Positions 1-12,900 of a stretch of DNA of 64,000 bases are shown in pieces (positions within the stretch are counted from its first letter, which is position 1; every line of letters begins with the position of its first letter). A program made the translations under genes and the position numbers. This stretch comes from Cladorrhinum sp. PSN259 (taxonomy: Eukaryota; Ascomycota; Sordariomycetes; Sordariales; Podosporaceae), in the NCBI GenBank assembly GCA_033725935.1, contig MU867090.1, forward strand, positions 310,001 through 374,000, in the 5' to 3' direction. The notes under the pieces are model-generated. The model ran no database searches, was not told the origin of the DNA, and saw only the letters and a program-made list of their open reading frames with translations.

Positions 1-2493
1 AATAATACTTGATGTTAGTCTCGCCCAACTTGAGGCGCCGTATGCTCCATCCGATGGAGTATTTTACGGCCTCAAGTAGATCCTGACAAGGTGCAGCACC
101 GCTGCCGATGCTGATCCCGACAGACCCGCCTACCTCGGACTCACTAATAGACCCCGATCTTTCGAGCGGGTTATCGATGTTCATCCTCTCCCGAAAAGAT
201 CGGTCTTCTTGTACTTGCCATAACAACTCAAGACAGATTGTTAACACAGCCAACGTCGGGACAGACCGAAACGCGCCATAGGCACAGGTTGATAGTCTTG
301 TGAAGTCATCCGCCTGACTTGCCGTCCCGAATTCTCCAGCCGGAGTGCCAGTGGCGAAAGCTCGATATAGCTTCAGTGAAGTCTCGACACACATCTTCCG
401 AGCAAAGTAGTACGCAGGGTTATGCTGCGCTGATCCCAGCCATGGGTGGTTCAATGGCAAAAAGAAACGGTGTACCATGTGCTCAGCCATCCGAAGCTGA
501 AATAGGGAGAGACGCCTTGGGAAAATACCTGCAGGGTCGTACGACTGTTGAATAGTGGCAGAGAGTGCCCTGCATGCTGCTGTCAGCTCAGAATTCCACT
601 TTAGCGTCTCCTCATAGCTGGTTGGAGACTTGAAGTGTGTAATGTACTGCGCAATCCCCAGCCGTGTGGGAAACGACCGAAGGAGCGTCAGTTGGACGGT
701 CGTCTGGGTAAAGGACCCTGGCGACCTTGGAGCCGGTGTATGCTTGCCATCCTCGCTGAGCTGATCGTCATCATAATTGCTCGGCGGGCGCGTGTCATAG
801 TCGGACTGCAGAATCAGAGGAGGCCCTCCAGAATCTAGACTCGACTGCAGAGAAAGTTCCAAAACAGTTGTCCACAATCGTCTTCTCATTTCTGCACGAA
901 ATACTGACATTCCTGGCAGGCCAAGATTATCGGGATCGCGATGAAGACCCACGTACATTGCCGTCCGCAGCAGCGACCCGGCATCAATCCACGTCAATTC
1001 AGAGTTGACGCCGCAGGTTTCCCTTGCCAGATGCAGCAAGCACATAATCTGTACGAGGCTCAGGTCGATTCTAGCCTTATCAGACGGCCCTACAAGCCAA
1101 GCCTGGGCCTCGTAGATCCACTGAACTGCAGAGCGCCGCAAGGAGGTGACGTCGTCCTGGAAGCACGTCCCAATCGCCATGCACAGCTGAAGCTGCACGA
1201 CAAAAGCGGGATCGGCAGCACTGGGGTTCTCCCAGTATATTCGGTACTCGTTCCAAAAGGTGGGTTGATGCAGAATCCTGTAAACACCTTCGAAAGTTCT
1301 AAAGTACGCCTCAACAAGCCGGCGAACAACTGCTTCTGAGGGTATGTCGGTGCCCACCTGCGGTCGAACATGGGCAGGAATCTTTTGTGTTTCCATGGCT
1401 TTGCACAAATCCTTGCACTCTTTCAAGAGGAAGTAGATATCAGAGGTGCGGTCCGATGCGAGCTTCTTGGCGATGCTGATCATCAGGGGAAACTGTGGGA
1501 CCGTCAGCGCGTCCAAAGTCTCGTCGACAAATTCCTATGCAGATGGACAGTTGCACAAACATATTTGTGTTCCGTATAAGTACGAAGCATCTGACGTATG
1601 CGCAGTACTGATACTTCCAAGAATGACTGCATAAGGCGGGGCCCGCCAGACCAGAAACGGAGGAAAAGGATCATGGAAGTGGAGATGGAGAGTTGACCTA
1701 CGAGCTTATCCCCGTCCACCAAGCAACCTGCGCCAAAGACTTTGGTTGCAGCACCCGCGTCCTGTGACGCAGCCGGTGCCGATAGAGATAGAGAATGATT
1801 GTGGGAGCCATGGCTTGAGCGCTTCAGGGCATCGGCGAGCTGCTGCTCGAGTTGCTGAACTCGCTCGGCCAGTGCGGCGGTGCTGCTGTTGGCGTCATGA
1901 GTGTTGTTGTTAATAAGGGGGTGGGCGTGGCTAAGGCTGTTGCTATGGCCGGGCGGTACCGAGCTGCCGGGTCCTAGATCAACAACATTCACCCGCGGGG
2001 TTGGTGCCGGGCTGGGGGCAGATGACGGCTCCCCAGACGCGGTTGATGCGGTCGCGGGGCCGGTCGCATACGGAGGATTTGGTGCTGCAGCAGAGGGCCC
2101 AGGGGCTGGAGCCAGTGACACCTCCCTGAAGGTGTAACCAGAGCCGACGGCCAAGCGCTGCTCCTCGGCAGTTGGTGAGCTGTCGGACTGGTGGCCTGCG
2201 GCTGCAGATGTTGGCGCTGGCGAAAGCCTCCAGAGACGCGGCTTCGGACGCCGGGCCTCCTCATACGTGCAGTTAACAATTTTGGACTTGAGGCAACTCG
2301 CACACGGCTCGTTGCGGTCGCAGCGGATCTTGCGGGTCCTGCACTGTATGCACGACAGGGCCGGCCGATTGCGCCGTCTGGGCTCAGTGTGCTTATTGAC
2401 ACCACCCGTTGACGTGGGCGTGGTCGGTGCAGGTCCAGGCGTTGCGGCGGCGTCCAAGTCCGTGTCATTAGACATTTCCACGTCCATGACCAT
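1..2493 (-). CDS. Zn2Cys6 fungal-specific transcription factor (C-terminus cut by window edge)
   Basis: Nuclear sequence-specific regulator; target unknown. Exon 1 is 2493-1702 and exon 2 is 1534 to beyond base 1. The intron 1701-1535 (GTAGGT...ATAG, phase 0) joins ...DGDKL to EFVDETL. The finger has spacing C-X2-C-X6-C-X5-C-X2-C-X7-C with Cys at residues 48, 51, 58, 64, 67 and 75, followed by a basic linker. A Pro/Ala/Ser-rich stretch and a predicted coiled-coil segment (ALAERVQQLEQQLADAL) follow. Exon 2 reads open for 511 codons and looks like the fungal_trans middle homology region (for example EAYFRTFEGVYRILHQPTFW). I chose the Met at 2493 because it lies just ahead of the finger; the frame stays open upstream to 2793, so a longer N-terminus is possible. 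No stop is reached before the window edge. I do not recognise the specific regulator. Confidence 0.88.
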
Positions 2494-5400
2494 GGCCGGG
2501 CCGGTCCGAACGACCACCTGTGTGGAGGCGCCGGGCAATGCGATCGCGTGGGAAGGATGTCCGGCCGACAGCTGTTGCTCGGTCTCGAATCCTGCCAGAG
2601 TGAGAGTGTTGGGGAGCGGGAGACGCAACGGGAGGGTATCAGGAAGGGTAAGGAATGGGTATCGGCGTCGGACTTGGAGAGCAATTGGCACGGCAATGGT
2701 CGGCTGCCACGCGGGATGACGCATGTGAAAAAAAGGGGAGAAAAGGCGACAGGCTGAAAAGACAAGACAGAGTGACAGACAAAGACAAGACAATCCAATG
2801 CTTCAGGTACGCCTCGGGGACGCTGGACGATCGCGTCAAAGTGTCCCTGGATTTCCCTCGACCGCCACACGCCCCGCGGGCAGCAGACACCACTTCACCT
2901 GCAACCATAGAGGTGCCACAGGCAGGTCCGAGGTTTTTCGTTGCAGAAGCTTGGCTGTGTGCTGTGTGTGCTCTCTGCGTGCCCGCCGCCCACGAGGATA
3001 ACTGGCGTTAGATCGGCATCCCGGACAGAATGCGGGGGCTGGGAACTAATCACCGATACTTGCCTCTTCTGGGCTAACGTCGGGCGCGAAATTCCGGGTA
3101 TTGGGGGGTTGATGTGGAATGGTAAGGGACTGGGGGAACGGGGGATGGGATGGCGAGACTGGGGGGGAGGACGAAGTTCCACACAGATTTAACCAGATTC
3201 GCGGGGATAAAGAGCCATTTGATGAAATAGAAGGAAAGAAGCACCTCACGTTATTGGGATCAGAAATCGTCCCACTGGATGCACTCCCCTCACACCTCCC
3301 ATCCCTTAGGAACCTACAGTATACGCACTCCCTATCACACTAGGGGTGCGCTCATCGTCCCCCATCTCCGGCCGTATGCGCATATCTGATGTTTTTTTGG
3401 GATTCTTTGACAATCCCGCCATGTCAGCGTGGATAAAACCGTTGCCGAATAATCGCTTTTTTATTTCGAAAAAGACTGGCTATTTTTCAGGTCATAACGG
3501 AAACACCCGCCATTGTGCCTCCCCTAAAACGGTAAAACGGCGAAATACGTGGGGCCATTATCTCCGCTGCCGACCGGCTGGGTGGGACGGGGACAGGGGG
3601 AACCGAGCCGAATCGGCAGGTTGTGCGGGTGATTTGGTCCCTGGACCCATAAATTTCCCCTCCCCGTCACCTTCCAGGTTCTTCTCAATGCCCGAGAAAT
3701 TCCCCATTCCCGAAGGCGTTGCAACAGCCTTGCATATATATCGATCTCTTGCCAAATCTTAGATCCGTGGTGCGTTTTTTTTTCGGGCAAATGAATTTTC
3801 ATCATTAATTCTCACATAAGCATTTACAGCAACCTGTTGGGTCGTCTTCCTTTGCTATCGGACTTGTACATATCTTGAGGGATTGCACACCGCTATCCCG
3901 TTGGGGGCGGGAGCGTTTCCTGCAAGGTACAGCACGGTTTTCTGGCGGGATGTGCGTTCCTGGCGTAAATCAGACTGACACATGCGCGTCCACCTCTTAC
4001 AAAATCACCAAAGTCACCCACCGCCTTGCTTGATAATCATCCCGCGCTGATAGGCAATGCCGTAGTGATATAATGTCGATATTATATTTCTCGTTTTGGA
4101 TCTCGATCTCATGCATCTCAGCTGCCTGGCGTAACCTCCGACAAAGTCGTTACCGTCATCTGTTTGGTCGGAAAATCACACACTCCATTCGGAATAAGGA
4201 TTGCTGGCGAAATGAGTGACCGGAGTTACGGTGGAACTGCGGATTGAAACGAAGCAAAAAAAACACTTCCCCACTTTGACTTTCCTGGTGTCCGGAGTTA
4301 GAGTTATCAAGTAGCCGATATATCCTTTTGATTGTCCACATGGGCTTCCCAAAGCGCATAATTCATTGCCCCCAAACTTTGGCTTCACGTCTCATTTTTC
4401 TCATATAGTCATGTGAACAAAAAAGAAAGAAAAGGTCACATGTTTACCTTTTCTCAGACAAGTACCAACATTCGGACTTCATCCCCAGATATCGGAACAA
4501 TCGGACTCAAGTGGGGAAAATACACATTACACTCAGATTGCGGAACCGCGGTACCCAACGCCCCAGCTGCTGTGCACACCTGCGGAAATACGGCAGTCCA
4601 AAAGAGCCCGGGGAATCAGCTTACTTTTCCCGGGCTATGCGCTCCGGGGGGGGGGGGGGGGTCCCACCCCTCGATAAGAACCACACTAGTGGGATCCGAC
4701 ATATAATTACACTTAGAGCCCTTGGTATAATTTCACAACTGCGTTACAGACTTACACCTCACAATTGAGTCTGGCTATGGAAGCCGCTGAGATCAGTGAA
4801 GGGTGCCAGAGTCATATGTACCACTGGTGTGTATATCAGAATCACTTCCATTGCCAGAGACTCAATTGTTCAATTATGTGGTGGCAGGCAGATTGAAAGA
4901 AGTGATGGTATTTTACAGTATCTACAACGCAGGGTGTGATCATCTAACCCTAACCCTGGTACTGTACCCCTCCCCACGGGACTTTTCCCATCAACGTTCG
5001 GGTCCGGCCGAGAGATATGACCGGTGAGAGAAGGGTATAACGAGATCCTGATCCATCGTTATCTCCGTTTTCCGGGATCCCGTCTTTTACTCTAGATTTT
5101 TTTTTGGGGGTGAGAATCCCCCGTTTCTCCTTTTATCCTTTTATGTATTATGTTTTTTCTTTCTCGGGTCTCACCGTTTTCGCATCCTCACTCTGGGAAT
5201 AATATGTGTAAGCCGGAGACAGCGAAGCCCAGAGTGGTGTGGTAGGACAAAAACCAACAAAGAAAGACGAACCACTCACAGGATAACCTGCCTAGTGCAT
5301 GCACGTACGGAGGGTACATGCATAATACACTACATGCACCCCTCGTTTCTTATACGTCCCTGAAAAAACTTATTGCCATAGAAAATCTCGGAAATAAACC

Positions 5401-6953
5401 CTGCAGAAAACCCTTCTTCGTTTTGTGCCGTTCTCATCCTCTGTCCCACCCACCAAAACTGTCATCCCAGAACAGAAAGGTTTGAGAAACTAACCCTTAA
5501 AAGGCATGTAAGCCGGGATGCTCGCACAAGGCCCTCGCTCAAGCTTCGGCACTTGGCTGGGGGGTACACACACGCACACACAAATCGATACACCCGAAAC
5601 TCACACATATGCACCCTACAAAAAGGGTGGGGGCCAAAAAGACACCCACAAGTCCGACAGAGCCAATGAAGAAGAAGAAGAAGCCGAAGAAGAAGAAGAA
5701 GGAGAAAGAGAAGGAGAAGAAGGAAAAAAGAATTGACGCAAAAGGTTAAATAAAGAATTTATCTTGACATGTGCTTACGGGGTCTAGATTCCCATGTTGT
5801 GTAACAAACAGTACCCCGGAGGAGTGCTTGACATTCGATTTTCGGTGACCGGAACTTCTCCGATGCACAAGCAACACGCACGTCGGTGTTAGAAACATTG
5901 CATTTTTTTTTTCATTTTTTTTCCCTGCACTGCAATGTGCTGTGCAAATGATGTGTCATCCACACCCGCGTATGCTGATTCCTTGGCACATCCCATCCAA
6001 CCGTCGTACTACAAAATTGTGCTTACACGACCACCATTGAGATGGTACAGTGGTTGTCAGAGTAATACATAACCGTGCTGAGTGAGAGAGGGTGGTGACA
6101 AGCTTTATTAGAACTTCCCAGGCTATTTTTCGAATTTCAATCATCACAAAATCGGAAATGATACCAAAAAAAGTTAAACCCGAGCTCTCTCTTAAGGAAT
6201 ATCCGAAACCGTTACGGCGGCTATTTCTCCTTCAGTCAAGAAATATAAATCTCGAGCAGAAATCCACAACGTCAATGAAGGCGCAATGGGACCAAGTGCC
6301 GAACTGATAAATAATCCGATTTTGGAGTGCATGCCATGAGACGTTGATGTTTGTTTATCAGTTCCCCTGCAATGGGGAAAATGTGTTGACTGCGGCCACT
6401 CTCTGAGCGGCGTTCCTGGACACAAACTGTGGCTTGAATGAAATTGCTATGTTTGCATGATGATGCTTGTCTAAATTTTGAGTTTTGAGGAAGAGCTTGA
6501 TCCTCTTCTCTTCTGCATAAACACCGAGCACTGATGGCCCACCTCCATGCTCGGTTAAACAACGAATACGCAATTATCGTAGACCAACGTGCAGAAAATC
6601 AACAGGGCAAAAACAACACAAAGCCGTTGTTTTCGGCACCAAGTGTAATATTGCCTTTTTAGGTGTTGGTCATTATACACGTGTTGCCGGGTCCTGTTGG
6701 AGTGTCCCTTCACCATGTTTATTCCGCCCAATCCAAGGGGGCAGTTAGTGGCGACTGATTGTGCCCCTGATGTCCCCTTAAAATATTGGAAGAAACATCC
6801 ACCAGGACACCTTGTTCCCCTGTTGGCCCAGTCCCTTGTGTTCCTTCTATACTGATTCTGGCCCACGTTCTAGATTGTCACCTCCTATCGTACCGCCCAT
6901 GTTCCTTAACGCCTCCACCGACTTTTCAATCCGAGTAAATGCAGAATCAACCT
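2494..6953. other. Long intergenic region upstream of the Zn2Cys6 gene
   Basis: About 4.4 kb without a convincing gene. It carries a G16 run (4646-4661), two telomere-like CCCTAA units (4945-4957), a CA-rich microsatellite near 5569-5590 and a purine GAA-type tract (about 5668-5732). Short open frames here lack family resemblance or coherent splicing. It probably contains the promoter and possibly a long leader of the regulator at 2493, and the 3' UTR of the E2 gene ending at 6954. Confidence 0.6.
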
Positions 6954-8411
6954 TTAAAGGAGCAGCTTAAGAGGGTTCTCAATGACAGCCTTGAGTTCAC
7001 GGATCCACTCAGCGCCAACAGCGCCGTCAACAACTTTGTGATCGAAGCTGGCAGTCACGGTGATCTGGTCATCCCACTCGAAGCTGGCGGAGCCATCCTC
7101 GGTCTCGACTGGGATAGGGGCCTTCTGGGTGGTGCCAACGGCGAGAATAGCGGCCTGAGGTGGGTTGATGATGGCAGTGAAGCGCTCAACGGCAGCGTTC
7201 ATGCCCATGTTGGAGATGCTGACGGTACCACCCTGGTACTCCTCAGGCTTGAGCTTGCCCTCGCGACCCTTCTTGGCGAGATCCTTGACAGCGTTTGAAA
7301 TGGCCTCGAGACCCAAGCCCTCAACGCCCTTGACGATGGGGGTAATGAGACCGGTTGGGGTGGCGACGGCGACGGAAACATCAACACCATTGTACTGACG
7401 GATAACACCGTCCTGCCACGAGCTGTTGACGGCGGGAACCTTCTTAGAGGCAATGCCAATGGCCTTGATGAGGAAGTCGTTCACGGAGAGCTTGTACTTG
7501 CCATTGGCATCGGCATTGAGAGCTTGGCGGAGCTTGAGGAGCTTGGAGACGGAGAGAGTGGCGGAAACAAAGTAGTGGGGGTTCTCGGCGACGGACTCCT
7601 TGAGGCGGTTGGCAATGACCTTGCGCATCCCGCTGATGGGAACATCCTCGTAAGCGGCACCGGCAGCGACGCCACCGGCGGCAGGGGCGGACTTGGCCTT
7701 CTTCACATCCTCCTCGGTGATCTTGCCGTTGGGGCCGGTGCCCTTGAGGCCCTTCAGGGCGACACCATTCTCAATGGCAAGGCTCTTGGCGGCGGCGGTG
7801 ATGTTGAGCTCGCGATCGAGAGCAGTCTCGAGTTTGCCGCTGGGTCCGGTTTCTTCGGGCTCAGGGGCGGGGGTGGGTGCTGGAGCAGGCGCGGAAGACT
7901 CGGACTTTTCCTCGGGCTTGGGAGCGGAAGCGGAGGCATCACCACCAGCATCCTTGAGGGTGAAGTTCTCGAAGGCACCGATGTCAGTTCCCTCCTCGAC
8001 CAAGATGGCAATTGGCTGCAGTGGAGAGAGCACGAGTTAGTCTTCACTGTCAGGTGGATTCCTGTCTCGGGACAGTGGGGAAGACATGATATAGCTTACG
8101 TTGCCGACTGCGATATCCTTCTCACCAGTTTCCCTGAGGATCTTGGCGACAACACCCTCCTCCTGGAACTCAAAGTCCATCTGGGCCTTGTCGGTCTCAA
8201 TCTCAACGAGGACATCGCCGGGTGCGATGGTGTCGCCGGGCTTCTTCTGCCATCCACCGATATTTCCCGCCGTCATCGTCGGGGATAGGGCGGGCATCCT
8301 GACGACTTGATGGGGTGGAAATGATGCATACCATCTTGTAAGGCTGGGAAGGGCGACGCGCGCGATGCGGGCATGCTGGAGAGCTTGCCTTCTAAGGACG
8401 GGGACGATCAT
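6954..8411 (-). CDS. lat1: Dihydrolipoamide acetyltransferase, E2 of the pyruvate dehydrogenase complex
   Basis: Mitochondrial matrix enzyme that transfers the acetyl group from lipoamide to CoA and forms the core of the pyruvate dehydrogenase complex. The exons are 8411-8100 and 8015-6954; the intron 8099-8016 (GTAAGC...CAG, phase 0) joins IAVGN to PIAILVEEGTD. The product is 457 aa, close to the roughly 458 aa of the Neurospora homologue (mrp-3). Residues 1-30 are Arg-rich without acidic residues, as in a presequence. A single lipoyl domain follows with the lipoylated Lys75 in ETDKAQ, then a Pro/Ala/Glu linker, a peripheral subunit-binding domain (LDRELNITAAAKSLA) and the catalytic domain ending in the HxxxDG site (DHKVVDGAVG, His430 and Asp434). 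It is divergent from SEC7. Confidence 0.96.
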
Positions 8412-9949
8412 CTTGAAGAATTAAACAAAATGACTCTCTTGACAAGGGCGGGAAATTCGGTTGGGGTAGCTACGATAGCTGAGGGGAATTAAATGGACGA
8501 TGCCCGATACCCGGATGCGCTGCGAATGTTGCGTCCAATTGATTATCCCGTCGAAGGGGTTTGGGACGGAGGGATGGCGAGAAGGTTTGGAGAGGAATAA
8601 AAACCAAAGGCCGGGCCCGGATCGGAGGTGAGTGAGGGTGGTGGTGATGCCAGTCGGGTTCAAAGCTGTGGCTGCTGGGGACCGGTTTTTTTTTGACGTG
8701 GGACGTGGGATTCAACTCGTTGGGAAGCTTAGTCTAGCTCTCGCGCTCACCAAAAACGGGACCAGTCTTGACGTGCCCACGCCCAGCGCCCGATAGCAGC
8801 TTCGCTAAACCCTTTTTTGCGGCCAAGGTAACTCCGAAGAAAGCCACACCTTATGTCTTGGCGTGCCCTTTTGCTCTTCGGGGACTCACATTCAACATTT
8901 TTTATGTTGTCAACTTTGTATAAGTAAATCTTACCCGTCAGCGGGGTGCTCCCCGAGATACCGCATCCGTGACATTTTATACCGCTCACAGCAGTCAAGT
9001 TTTCCTTCGTCCAGAATAACGAAGCTATCACGACCCCTCCATCAACCCCCCATCAGCCACACACCGAAAGACACATATCATCCCACGTCAAGGTTCCAAT
9101 CGATGCAATTCTCAGTTCGCGAGGTTCCGTCTGTGGTGGAGTTGCGGCTAGAATTCTTTCGATGACAAGTTGACAGTGGAGTGCGCGCTACGAAAGGCTG
9201 CCGGGATAAGCCCGACAAGGGCCAAGGGGCCCTTTGGTATCCGCTTGGGTTTTTCTTGGGAAGTTCTGCGACAGACTGGCAGCTGGCGAACCCTGTCTTT
9301 TGAATATTTGCACTCTGTCTTTTCAAATGCCAGTCATTTTGCAGCTATGTCATGAATAATATGCAAGGTTTTGCAGAGTAGATTTACTCCCTCTATAGAA
9401 ACGTGTTTGTCCAGGCAGGCAGCTCAAACTGGCAGTTCACTGGATGTGCAATGGGAATACCAGTAACCAGGCCTCTTGTTGCTGCCGGGCATACATACAA
9501 GGATCAAAGTGGATCCCTACGAATTGGACGCGCAGTCCACGGCTGCAGTTTGCTGTCATCTTCGAATGGGACTTGGGGTCAACTTTAAACTGTAAAGTAA
9601 TTTCCATGCTTGCTGTATCAGCATACCAGCAACGCAATCCCAGCGACAGTCAGCCAGAATTGATTTTGTAGATGTGTTTTTGATTCTTTGCATTTATCAT
9701 CCCGCAACTGCCCAATCGACAAGCACGGAGAAAAAAGCCCCCCCCTCCCTGACAAAGCCGGCCGAACCCACCGTCCACGACCGAATAAACGAATCCACAC
9801 CCCTTTACGACACAACACCATCCAACGGCTGCACTCGGAAAAGGCGACCTGCTCTCGAGCCTCGACCATCCAACGCCCGTCCCCATGCGCTAATCGGTCC
9901 CTCGCGAATGGCCAGCGATTAATTCCCATACTTCCTACGCCGGCGCGCC
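8412..9949. promoter_or_regulatory. Divergent intergenic region between lat1 and sec7
   Basis: About 1.5 kb between two divergently transcribed housekeeping genes, so it should hold both promoters. I see no convincing gene; the open frames are short and lack family resemblance. Pyrimidine-rich sequence lies directly upstream of both start codons. I did not identify a named regulatory site. Confidence 0.5.
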
Positions 9950-12900
9950 ATGAGCTCCCTCAAATTCGTGGTGTCCTCTTTGGACATCATTGCTGCACAT
10001 GCCGGCAGAAACAAGCAACTGGCCGAGCTCGCCGAGAAGGCCCTCGCAGCCATAAAAGAGAACGATCAGCAGCTGCCCGATCCCGAAGTCGTCTTTGCGC
10101 CATTGCAGCTGGCCACCAAAACCGGCACCATCCCGCTTGCTACCACCGCCCTCGACTGCATCGGCAAGCTCATCTCCTACTCCTATTTCACGGCGCCCTC
10201 CTCCAGAGCCCCAACCCAAGATGACGCCGAACAACCTGCGCCCCTCATCGAGAGGGCGATCGATACCATCTGCGACTGTTTCCAGGGCGAGGGCACACTG
10301 GTGGAGATCCAATTGCAGATTGTCAAGTCGTTGTTGGCCGCGGTGCTAAACGACAAGATCATCGTGCACGGCGCAGGCTTGCTCAAGGCGGTGCGACAGG
10401 TCTACAACATCTTCTTGCTTTCCCGTAGCACGGCGAACCAGCAGGTGGCTCAAGGTACCCTCACACAAATGGTCGGCACCGTCTTCGAAAGAGTAAAAAC
10501 GAGGATACACATGAGGGAAGCACGGGCGCAACTGGGGAAACTGGGCCGAGATCAAAGCCAGAGCAGCGTCACTGTCGACCGGACCGACGACCAAGAATCG
10601 CAGGCCGAAAAGCCCGACAGTGACGAGGGCAATGAAGGTGCATCTGATGCTGCCTCTTCAGAACCCATGAACGAGGGCGAGGGTGAAACTGGTGCCAAGC
10701 TTACACTGAAGGACTTGGAACGAAAGAGCTTCGACGATTCACACATGGGCGATGGGCCCACGATGGTTACCCAAGTGAAGCCCGCAAAGAGGGGCTCGAG
10801 GTCGGTATCAGAGCAAAGTCTTACCGAGACGGCGCATGAGGAGACTCCCGAATCCTTGGATCAGGAGGATGAGGCATACATCCGGGATGCATACCTGGTC
10901 TTCCGGTCATTTTGCAACCTCTCAACCAAGGTTCTCTCGCCAGATCAGCTTTACGACCTTCGCGGACAGGGCATGCGTTCGAAGCTCATCTCGCTCTATA
11001 TCGTCCATACCTTGCTCAATAACAACATTAGCGTCTTCACCTCGCCGCTATGTACCATCACCAACACCAAGAGCAATGAGCCCACAAGTTTCCTGCAGGC
11101 TATCAAATATTACCTTTGTCTGAGCATCACTCGAAATGGTGCCAGCTCGGTGGACAGGGTGTTCGAAGTCTGCTGTGAGATCTTTTGGCTAATGATGAAA
11201 TTCTTGAGAGCTCCTTTCAAGGTCGGTATCCGAGGTTTGCTTGTGAAGTTTCCTTCGCTAACATCAAGGTACAGAAAGAAATTGAGGTCTTCTTGAACGA
11301 GATCTATCTCGCACTCTTGGCCCGGAAGAATGCGCCTGTTTCTCAGAAATTGGCCTTTGTCGGTATTCTTAGGAGGCTATGTGACGATCCACGGGCATTG
11401 GTCGAGATATATCTGAATTATGACTGTGATAGAAACGTGGACAACATTCTTCAAAAGATAGTAGAGGACCTTTCAAAGTTTGCGACGGCCCCGATCGCGG
11501 TGACGCCCATACAAGAGCAACAATTCGAAGACAGCCACGCTAAATCCGCCGGCAACGAATGGCAACTCAAAAATGTGCTGCCTCCACCACTTTCTGTGGC
11601 CATGATTGCTACCCAGCATGACAACGACCACGAAATCCCCAAAGAATATGCTATTAAGCGGGTTGCCATCGACTCTCTGGTAGAGACCCTGAGATCTTTG
11701 GTCCACTGGTCGCAACCCGGGCGGCCAGAAGTCAACAACAACGGAGGCGAGGTTGAAAGGAGGGCATCAAGTGACGAGATCAGAGACTCGATCGACCCAT
11801 CAATGAGTGAAAATGCATCTCGGCTAGACACACCAATCCCGCCATCGACACCGGTGGTTGACGACGACCCGGACCAGCTAGAAAAGGAAAAGGCCAGGAA
11901 GACGGCACTCGCAAATGGCGTCAGGGTGTTCAACTACAAACCCAAGAACGGCATCAAGCTTTTGATCAAGGAAGGCTTTATTGCAAGTGACAAGCCAGAG
12001 GATATTGCCAAGTTCCTTCTGGCTGAGGATAGACTGGACAAGGCACAAATCGGCGAGTACCTGGGCGAAGGTGACCAGAAGAATATCGATGTCATGCACG
12101 CCTTTGTGGACCAGATGGATTTCACCAGGAAACGCTTCGTCGAATCTCTGCGTGAATTCCTCCAATCCTTCCGTCTGCCAGGAGAAGCCCAAAAGATCGA
12201 TCGGTTCATGTTGAAGTTTGCTAACCGCTACATGACTGGCAACCCAAACGCATTTGCCAACGCCGACACCCCTTACGTGCTCGCTTACTCGGTCATCATG
12301 TTGAACACGGATCAGCACAGCGCCCAAGTCGTGAAAAGAATGACCAAGGAGGACTTCATAAAAAATAACCGCGGCATCAACGACAATGCTGATTTACCCG
12401 AGGAATACCTGATTGGCATCTATGAGGATATTCAAAGCAACGAGATCGTCCTGTACAGTGAAAGGCAAGCCGCGGCTATGGCAGGGAAGGTCCCGGCGCA
12501 ATCAAGCGGACTTGCAGCTGGGTTTGGGCAGGCATTCTCCAATGTCGGCCGTGACCTTCAGAGAGAAGCATATGTGCAGCAATCTGAGGAGATTGCCTTG
12601 CGGTCAGAGCAACTTTTCAAGGATCTTTACCGAAGCCAACGAAAGAGCGCATCGAAAACTGGCATCAAGTTCATTCCAGCTACCTCATTCAAGCATGTTG
12701 GCCCGATCTTCGATGTCACTTGGATGTCCTTCTTTTCTGCACTGTCCAGTCTGACCCAAAAGACACATAATCTGGATGTCAACAAGCTTTGCTTGGAGGG
12801 CATGAAGTTGGCTACCAGGATTGCTTGCTTCTTCGATCTTGCAACGCCTCGAGAGGCCTTTATCTCCGTCCTGAAGAATACTGCGAACCTCAACAATCCA

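Noticed and set aside
4500..5030. Overlapping short frames near the G16 run
   Set aside because: Short, without domain similarity, and one frame depends on the length of the homopolymer.
7524..8288. 254-aa plus-strand frame opposite lat1
   Set aside because: Antisense shadow of the E2 coding exons, Gly/Leu-rich as expected from the complementary codons; it also crosses the lat1 intron.
11185..11274. Met at 11185 as a separate start for the Sec7 catalytic protein
   Set aside because: The stretch to 11274 is the end of sec7 exon 1 in another frame plus the 53-nt intron; splicing joins the two halves into one family-length protein.
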